Below, piece after piece: positions 57,860 through 64,000 of a DNA stretch of 64,000 nt. The notes under the pieces are model-generated. The model made no database searches, was not told where the DNA came from, and saw nothing but the letters and a program-made list of their open reading frames with translations. Position numbers and translations under genes: made by a program. Every line of letters begins with the position of its first letter. The stretch's first letter is position 1. The stretch covers positions 1 through 64,000 of the forward strand of contig JANBRJ010000033.1 in NCBI GenBank assembly GCA_027577595.1. Direction: 5' to 3'. The stretch is from Coemansia sp. RSA 487. Its lineage: Eukaryota > Kickxellomycota > Kickxellomycetes > Kickxellales > Kickxellaceae.

Positions 57860-59626
57860 CTAATGTTCGCATAGCTCAAATGGAAGCGCAAACAATTCAA
57901 CATCAGCAATTTGATTTCCTGCCGTGCGCTCGGCCATTAGATCCAGACGAATTCGCTTGGCATCGTCAAGACTAATCGGGAAAGCCACGTTATCGTAAAT
58001 TGTGCGCTGCACCAAGCTGGGAAGCTCGTTAATAGGGTTGCCATCTGCAAATGCCTCGATCCACCAGTCCTGCCGCTGCGGCGGCACAATCTCGGTCGAT
58101 GGGACCCTGGTCGACGGGTCAATGAAAAAGAAGGCGAATATCTTGCGATGTCCTGGTTTGGTCGGGTCAGCCAGCTTGAACCCACCAACCTTGTGCTGGT
58201 AAATGTTAGGGAACACGATGCACCGACCATTCTTGGTTTCTACTTGACCTACATTCTGGATCAGGTACTCATCATCTTTCCATCCACTATCAAGGCCATA
58301 TACCAGCTTAACACCTCGGGGCTCGCCTTGCTCGTAATCAATGTTATAGCCAACACACTCTCTGAATGCCAGACAACTCTCGGTAATATTCTCGACATCG
58401 TAATAGTAGATTCCTGTGGCAATGATACGCTCATTAGCCATTGCCTCTACGTGCCAGCTGCCGCCTTCGTATTCAGGATTATCGGGAGTAAGCTGAATGT
58501 TGCTCATCTTAAAAATGGCCTGCAGTTTTCTGCCGCGTAGACTACATGGTTCAGTGGGCCGATCTGGAGTGACAAACGGCTCTGGTTGTGGGTGAACAAA
58601 TTGCCTAGAGTTTAGCCACTCATCGTGCCTGTCTTCATAGTCAGAAGCGTCATAGTCCTCAGGTTCAGTATCTTCGGCCACATGCCAGAAGTAGGCATTA
58701 GATTCCACCCTCGCATCGCGTGGGTAGGCCAGGTCAGTCACAACTTGCTCGAGCAGCGGCACAAACTTGCTAAACACCTTAGCAACAGTCGGATAAAATT
58801 CCTTGTGACGAACTGGATGCAGGTTGTTGATGTACGACTTGACCTCGGAGCTTCCATCGCCGTTCACCCAGAACTCTGTTGGTAGCCAGCAGTATTTTGT
58901 AGAAATAAACTTGATCCTGTATTCATAGCTTTGTTGGACTTTGTTTGGGAAATAGTACTCCGTGTCCTTATCCGTCGAGATCTTTGCTACAGCATCTCTC
59001 CACTTGTCAAACGACCCTGGACATTCTCCAAACGACTTGAGCTGCAGCGCTGCCTCTGGAGACTCGATAGGCTTAGCAAGGATCCTTGAGCGTTCATAGA
59101 TGATCGGGAAAAGCGACGGATGCACGAGGTTGAGGACCTGGTTGTTACTATTTGGGTGCCAATCCTTTTCCCTGTCAGGGGCGTTTTCCAGCTTAGCCGC
59201 ATAGCGCTTTACTTCCTCCTCAGTATCTTTGTCGATAAGCGAATCGGAGATCCACACCTGCTCCACAGGGCTAAGATGAATACCGTTCCCTGAAGTATGC
59301 AAAGTAGTGTAATATTCGAGCTCGCCAAACACGTAGTCAAGCTCCTTGCCAGTCAGCTCAGGCTCTTGCTGTGTGGCTTCTGAGATCCATCGAGTACGTA
59401 CCTCGGCATTCTTCATCTTGGTAATCCAATCGACCTTGCTGCGAATGGCGCTGCATAGCTCACGGATACGTTTTTCAGAGAGAGTGTTGAACTGATAAGG
59501 ATTACCATTGTAAATAGCACCAGGCTTGTAATGCTCTCGAATAAGTTCATCGATAGACTTTTCAGATGTGATGGCGGGTGCTGCCGCTTGGGGCTCTGTG
59601 GATGTCAAAGCGTGCTGCTCAGACAT
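57860..59626 (-). CDS. DUF4246 protein
   Basis: 588 residues, intronless, with no signal peptide or membrane segment. The whole chain after residue 50 follows the fungal DUF4246 family. Recognisable blocks are LSEKRIRELCSAIRSKVDWITKMKN, VEQVWISDSLIDKDTEEEVKRYAAKLE, VLNLVHPSLFPIIYERSRIL and FISTKYCWLPTEFWVNGDG, which carry the N-terminal part. YEGGSWHVEAMANERIIATGIYYYD and IVFPNIYQHKVGGFKLADPTKPGHRKIFAFFFIDP form a likely double-stranded beta-helix core. His residues in GSWHVE, YQHKV and GHRK could serve as an iron site of a 2-oxoglutarate-dioxygenase type. That is inferred from pattern; the family has no established activity. The gene is complete. Confidence 0.85.
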   Translation of the reverse strand: MSEQHALTSTEPQAAAPAITSEKSIDELIREHYKPGAIYNGNPYQFNTLSEKRIRELCSAIRSKVDWITKMKNAEVRTRWISEATQQEPELTGKELDYVFGELEYYTTLHTSGNGIHLSPVEQVWISDSLIDKDTEEEVKRYAAKLENAPDREKDWHPNSNNQVLNLVHPSLFPIIYERSRILAKPIESPEAALQLKSFGECPGSFDKWRDAVAKISTDKDTEYYFPNKVQQSYEYRIKFISTKYCWLPTEFWVNGDGSSEVKSYINNLHPVRHKEFYPTVAKVFSKFVPLLEQVVTDLAYPRDARVESNAYFWHVAEDTEPEDYDASDYEDRHDEWLNSRQFVHPQPEPFVTPDRPTEPCSLRGRKLQAIFKMSNIQLTPDNPEYEGGSWHVEAMANERIIATGIYYYDVENITESCLAFRECVGYNIDYEQGEPRGVKLVYGLDSGWKDDEYLIQNVGQVETKNGRCIVFPNIYQHKVGGFKLADPTKPGHRKIFAFFFIDPSTRVPSTEIVPPQRQDWWIEAFADGNPINELPSLVQRTIYDNVAFPISLDDAKRIRLDLMAERTAGNQIADVELFALPFELCEH

Positions 59627-60062
59627 GAGTGTAAATATTTCTATGAAAAGAAAAGGTGGAGAAAGAAAGAGGAAGGCTGGATCTCGATTTGCAATGGTTC
59701 CAGATTTTTATACCTGCTCAAAATAAGTTTGCCTATTTCTCGATGGCTGCGGAAAACAGCCAAATGCAGCTGCAACTCCAGAAAGTTCACAGAAGCGATA
59801 TGCATAAACAATATCCTTGTCCAATTATTGTGCCTCCATACTGCTCTGTCAACCACAAACACGTTTTGTTATGTATTAGTATATCTAATGAGCGCATATG
59901 GCACGCCTGTGCAAACGACTTTTTCTTGGAACGCAAAATGCATCATTGCCACCGCAGACCTTTGACTCTCCAACGCGTATCCCATCATCCATCCTTCTTA
60001 TCTGATGCAATTAGTTTTGCAAAATACAGCATGCCGCGCATCACAATTTTTTTAATTTCCGT
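59627..60062. other. Spacer with DUF4246 promoter
   Basis: About 435 bases. It holds the upstream region of the DUF4246 gene and the 3' side of the next minus-strand gene. No gene is called. Confidence 0.45.
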
Positions 60063-63000
60063 TTATTTTTTAAATGGGCTCAAAGACAAGAGTTCGTTAG
60101 TACGAATCCTTTCAGCTTCCAGGGCTTTACGCAGTGTATTCAGGCTCTTTGACAGGTCGTCATGGCTGTCTGTAAGTGATTTGATGTCGTCGGTTTTGCT
60201 CGCTAGTTCATCAGGTCCTGACACAAGCGCAAGAGCGTCAGATTCTGCTGCCTTCTTGCCGCTCTTTTTATTCTTCACCAAACGCTGCTTGTTCTTTTTG
60301 CCAGCAGCTGCTGAATCCTTACTGACAACATTGCTTTCAGCAGTGTCTTCCAGCTTGCGCCGCAGTTTTGCCTCCATGCTGGTTCCAACAGCCGCAAGTC
60401 TCGTGACTTCCTTCAAATCCCTGCGTACCGGGTCAATCAGGTTGTCCAGGTGGTTGAGTCTCTGTGTCAGCTGCGACAGCTGAGCCATCCATTGTGCGCG
60501 ATCTGCTTTAAGCCCCTGGATCGAATCCTCGTGCTTATCTTGTGCGCGGCGTGCGCGTGCCTCGATATCCTGGTACGCTGCCAGCGCTTGGTCGACGTCT
60601 GACAGCGACACGGGGCCACGATCTGCAGTCGATTTCCTACGGCTCTGGTGTGTCGACGACAACGTTTCATGGTCGTCAAGCGTTGACAACACACTGAATC
60701 CGGTCAGCGCACGTGTCGTGGTGGCACCAGAAACAGTTTCTTCACGAATCGCAGGAATGTCGGCGGTAGTAAGAGCATCGAGGTCGCGAGAGTGCTCTTG
60801 GAGCTGGGCGCGCAGATCAGCAGTCTCGGCAGCAAGTGCGTCGATGGATGCTGCAAGGTGTGCGCGTTGTGGCTCAAAACGCGCCGAGGAGTCGGCATGG
60901 CGCGATAGAACTCTACGTACGGATTCGAGCTCGTTCTGGAGGTTCTGGATCTGCCGCGGAAACTCGCGCTTTATCTTGCGTAGCTTCTGCTGCGCCGTTT
61001 GCTGCTGCTTGTGAAGCACATCCAGCTGCTCCATACAGGTTGCAACATCCTCGACCCTCCTACTCGCCAAATGCCCAGATAGCACTGTGCCGCCTTTGGC
61101 CACATCACTTCCGAAAAATGCAGTAGAGGCATCGATTGCAGGAACCACAACAGCTAGCTCCTCACTACGCATTCCACAGACAGACACGCAGATAGAGTGC
61201 ACGTGGTTGGGTGGGAGATTACGCACGGAAAGGGGGCGATTAAGCGACCCATCGCGGTCGAGCTCAAAGTCGGGCCAGCGGACGCCATTGACGCGAACAA
61301 CAACATCAGAGCGCAAGAGCTGGACACGGACGTGGTCAATGAACGGATCAACATCCGCAGCAGCAGCCCCGATGTTGCTACCGTTTCCATCTGCAGTCGC
61401 AGGCACAGCTGCTTTGGCAGATCTCGAACTCGACGCCTGGTTTCTGCGTGCGCGCGACACAATGGCACTTACCAGCGACGCAGGCACGCATACGGCAGCA
61501 GTCGGCGCAGTGCGCGGATGGGTCAACAAAAGATGGGCCAGAACAGGCGTCATCACGACACTCACATTCGCAGCGCCTTGGCTCGCAAGCACCGCATCCA
61601 CACACAGCCGGAACGTGCCGGAACCAAGCGAGCGCACCGTGCTTAGCGGTGTCGGCTTGGCAAGGATCCGCGATGGACGACGCGTCCTGTTGCCGCTGCT
61701 TGGTTCTGCAGACGTGCTTGTTCCAGCTGCATCGGACGCTTGCGACAGTACCGATGCCCCGCCTCCCGAAGCAAAACCCGTTCCTTGGCGCATAGTCGGC
61801 CCGGTTCGCAGGAACGGGACCTCGCCAGGCGTATGGCCGCCGCCGCCAGATGACTGCAGCAGCGCATTGGCAGCAGCAACAGCTTGCGGGTTTTCTGGAA
61901 CTGCAAAGCGGCCGAAAATAAGAGGCAGTACCGACGCTGCGGGGTCATCATCCGCGTGGACCGCAGAAACCGGGTCAACTGAGCGCACGAGTCCAAGGCT
62001 TTTGAGTTCGCGAGCGTACTGAGCCAGAGCAAGCAGCGTTCCTGTTGGCAGCTTCTCCCCATCACTGTGCATGTTAGCAGTATTCGCTTTGGCGCCGCTA
62101 GCAGGCTTGGCCACAAAGGAAGACGGGCCAACGCCATGTACAAGCCGACATGGGCAATGCGCGACACTCGATGCGACCCACACGTCAATGGTCCTACCGC
62201 GTCGCGCGCCTGTCGGACCCTGTAGTCCACCCAATCTACCGACTGCCCCTGAAAGCGATGTTAGGACCACGTCCGCCGCCGAGTCGGTACCTGACAACGC
62301 CGGCTGTTGGTCCACAATGTCAGCAATCGTCCGCAGCGACTCGTAGAGAGGCGGCAATCCGTTCGTCGCAGCGTCTATTGCAAGCGGATCTGTCGCAGAA
62401 GAGGTGAACGCTGCAGTGGTCGGAACCGAAGGCAAAGCTGCGGAAGTAGTGCTGGCAGATGGCACCGATCGCCCGTGGCGCGAGCTAGCCTTGGCTCGAC
62501 GACGCATGTGCTGGGGCGTCAAAGCAACAGCTGCAGCGGCAGCAGCGGCGGCAGCAGCAGTGACCGGTGGAAGGCGCTTCTGTGCAGCAGAGGTGGCTTG
62601 ACCAATGTCAGCGACAATGCCTAAGCCAGAGCTGCTGTCAGCAGTAGGCCATATTTCCATGGACAGCAAGCACCGCTCGCAGAATCCTCCAAGACACATG
62701 AAGCAAATGCGGTGTGCATAGGCTGCGTACCGTGTCACCGAAGCTACAGAGCTATAGGAAATGGGCACTGGCGCAACTGGTTCGTCGCAGCGTGACACAG
62801 AGATCCGCGTAGAGCCGGCTCGGCGTACTGTAAGAATGGCAGGACCGCGGCGGCGCTCCCTGACGACTGCAGAGTACCACACTCGCATACTGTGAACAGC
62901 GTATGCGCATTCGCGCAGCGCAAGAAGCAATGTCACGCTAAGCACGTGGATCGGAAGCAAGCGCCCAGATGTCGCCGTGTGGCTGTCGAATGCGGAATAG

Positions 63001-64000
63001 GCACCTTGGAATAGAGCACACGACCAGAAGCCTGGAGTGTGGACAACCAACGCGCGCACACACACAAGCCAGCCAGCAAAAAAGGCACGCATAGTGGTAT
63101 CTATGTTGGCCACTGCTTGCACGACATCGTCTTCAAATCGGCCGCCGTGCGTGACAACACATTTTAAACTACTGGCAAATACGCCGTGTAAAAGCGCGTC
63201 CATTCCGAAGAGCAGCAGAAAGGTCTGCAGCGTAGAAATGCTCACATATTTTGAAGCCCACCGGGATAGGCAAATGTAAAAAGACAGTGTCGCAAGCGTG
63301 GCCAGTACTGAGATTCCGCCACTCTTGTGTGCGTGCTGGTCCTGAAAAGCCTGCTTCACATGCTGTCTCCATCCGTGCAACCGCCGGAGACGCTCTGTGC
63401 GACGTTCGACCAGCGCGCTTCTAATTTGTATCGCCTGCTGTACGGCGTCTGCAAATGGCGAGCGAACATCTCTGGGCTGCAAGTACGTGTGGGAAGAAGT
63501 GCCGTCGTTTGGAGATAGGGGCACTGGATGTCGTAGTGGCGGAGCCAGTGTCAGTGTACATGCGCCAGAGTTGCATTCGTACGATGGTTGCATGACCAAT
63601 GAGCCTGACGCAATGTGGTCCAGAGGCGTGGGTCCCAGAATACTCCATAGGGCATAATCCGCAGCAACAAAGTATGCAATGCAAAGCAATGCTGCGCGAG
63701 GGCCAACTTTGGAGCATCTACGCACGGCGCCAAAGGACAGTAGCGCTACACAAAGCCACAGAAGCGCATGTGACTGTGCAAGCGGTACCAGCGATGCGGC
63801 AGCAAAAGCCTGTGTGCGCCAGATCAGATCGTCTAGCATCAGTTCGCCGCTGACTAGCCGCGTCTTCACAGCCTGACCAATTCCAAGCATGTCGCCAACG
63901 CTGTTGTCTAAAAGGCCTGGCTGCTGAAGTACAGCCCGTAGAACAAAGGACTCTGAAAATGGAGACCATGGACGTGCTGTCAAAAATGACACAAGGCGGG
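60063..64000 (-). CDS. Large multi-membrane coiled-coil protein, AcrB-like (5' end outside window)
   Basis: At least 1309 residues; the frame stays open to the right edge and no good ATG lies near it, so the start is probably outside. Hydrophobic segments occur near residues 75-120 (LLWLCVALLSFGAV), 228-250, 258-280, 308-330 and 350-375. A poly-Ala run (about 478-490) and long Ser/Gly/Ala-rich linkers follow. A beta-rich patch (VRVQLLRSDVVVRVNGVRWPDFEL, LPPNHVHSICVSVCG, about 920-980) is followed by a long heptad coiled coil (about 1015-1110, LRKIKREFPRQIQNLQNELESVRRVL) and a second one near the end (about 1160-1300). This layout resembles the Aspergillus AcrB ubiquitination-network protein; that identification is tentative. 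Confidence 0.6.
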   Translation of the reverse strand, partial: RLVSFLTARPWSPFSESFVLRAVLQQPGLLDNSVGDMLGIGQAVKTRLVSGELMLDDLIWRTQAFAAASLVPLAQSHALLWLCVALLSFGAVRRCSKVGPRAALLCIAYFVAADYALWSILGPTPLDHIASGSLVMQPSYECNSGACTLTLAPPLRHPVPLSPNDGTSSHTYLQPRDVRSPFADAVQQAIQIRSALVERRTERLRRLHGWRQHVKQAFQDQHAHKSGGISVLATLATLSFYICLSRWASKYVSISTLQTFLLLFGMDALLHGVFASSLKCVVTHGGRFEDDVVQAVANIDTTMRAFFAGWLVCVRALVVHTPGFWSCALFQGAYSAFDSHTATSGRLLPIHVLSVTLLLALRECAYAVHSMRVWYSAVVRERRRGPAILTVRRAGSTRISVSRCDEPVAPVPISYSSVASVTRYAAYAHRICFMCLGGFCERCLLSMEIWPTADSSSGLGIVADIGQATSAAQKRLPPVTAAAAAAAAAAVALTPQHMRRRAKASSRHGRSVPSASTTSAALPSVPTTAAFTSSATDPLAIDAATNGLPPLYESLRTIADIVDQQPALSGTDSAADVVLTSLSGAVGRLGGLQGPTGARRGRTIDVWVASSVAHCPCRLVHGVGPSSFVAKPASGAKANTANMHSDGEKLPTGTLLALAQYARELKSLGLVRSVDPVSAVHADDDPAASVLPLIFGRFAVPENPQAVAAANALLQSSGGGGHTPGEVPFLRTGPTMRQGTGFASGGGASVLSQASDAAGTSTSAEPSSGNRTRRPSRILAKPTPLSTVRSLGSGTFRLCVDAVLASQGAANVSVVMTPVLAHLLLTHPRTAPTAAVCVPASLVSAIVSRARRNQASSSRSAKAAVPATADGNGSNIGAAAADVDPFIDHVRVQLLRSDVVVRVNGVRWPDFELDRDGSLNRPLSVRNLPPNHVHSICVSVCGMRSEELAVVVPAIDASTAFFGSDVAKGGTVLSGHLASRRVEDVATCMEQLDVLHKQQQTAQQKLRKIKREFPRQIQNLQNELESVRRVLSRHADSSARFEPQRAHLAASIDALAAETADLRAQLQEHSRDLDALTTADIPAIREETVSGATTTRALTGFSVLSTLDDHETLSSTHQSRRKSTADRGPVSLSDVDQALAAYQDIEARARRAQDKHEDSIQGLKADRAQWMAQLSQLTQRLNHLDNLIDPVRRDLKEVTRLAAVGTSMEAKLRRKLEDTAESNVVSKDSAAAGKKNKQRLVKNKKSGKKAAESDALALVSGPDELASKTDDIKSLTDSHDDLSKSLNTLRKALEAERIRTNELLSLSPFKK

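Noticed and set aside
59656-60483. 275-codon plus-strand frame crossing the spacer into the AcrB-like gene
   Set aside because: Its second half is the antisense of a coiled coil (Ser/Leu-rich), its first half is spacer, and it has no motif.
1-64000. tRNA, rRNA, CRISPR or complete transposon
   Set aside because: Reading for B-box-like GTTCGANTCC motifs, ordered direct repeats with spacers, and terminal repeats with transposase gave nothing convincing; no dedicated search could be run.

Overview
The window looks like nuclear DNA of an early-diverging fungus, most likely Kickxellomycotina (a Coemansia-like species). The genes are compact and mostly intronless, and the few introns have GTAAGT/GTAGGT donors. 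Intergenic DNA is AT-rich with TATA boxes, and CAG (poly-Gln) runs are common. The protein families fit as well: a type IIC Na/K-like P-ATPase, a fused betaine-lipid synthase, Git3/cAR-like seven-helix receptors and an F-box/LRR-like protein. The genus is an inference; no rRNA or tRNA gene was recognised to anchor it.

Layout. 0-7 kb: a conserved fungal protein, an F-box/LRR-like protein, then three secreted-protein genes on the minus strand. Two of these are tandem paralogues sharing an uncharacterised Asn-rich module. 7.8-14 kb: an allantoate-type MFS transporter, pICln, a small Cys-containing orphan followed by a hairpin, phosphopantothenoylcysteine decarboxylase (CoA synthesis) and a second MFS protein. 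14-17.2 kb: no gene seen. 17.2-29.3 kb: the two-exon P-type ATPase, a PLP class-IV lyase, a poly-Gln EST1/SMG7-like protein (with a 10-N assembly gap) and the U3 snoRNP WD protein Rrp9. 29.6-37.6 kb: two seven-helix proteins flanking a decayed copy of the fatty-acid-synthase beta N-terminal acyltransferase, then a multicopper oxidase. 37.8-48.4 kb: mitochondrial uS2m, COG3, a monocarboxylate-type MFS protein, two-exon argininosuccinate lyase and a PH-domain scaffold. 48.4-51.4 kb: an AT-rich stretch without a confident gene. 51.4-64 kb: betaine-lipid synthase, a GPI-anchored chitin-binding-type wall protein, an Aim25-type scramblase, an F-box remnant and an unidentified coding-like block, a DUF4246 protein and a partial multi-membrane coiled-coil protein running off the right edge.

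The genes are a normal eukaryotic mixture rather than one pathway. No CRISPR, operon or complete mobile element was seen. The most unusual object is the FAS1-like copy at 32.2-34.0 kb. Its reading frame runs about 1.6 kb across a spliceable intron without a frame shift, yet holds five internal stop codons. The secreted-protein cluster at 3.2-6.1 kb is the other region most worth following up.
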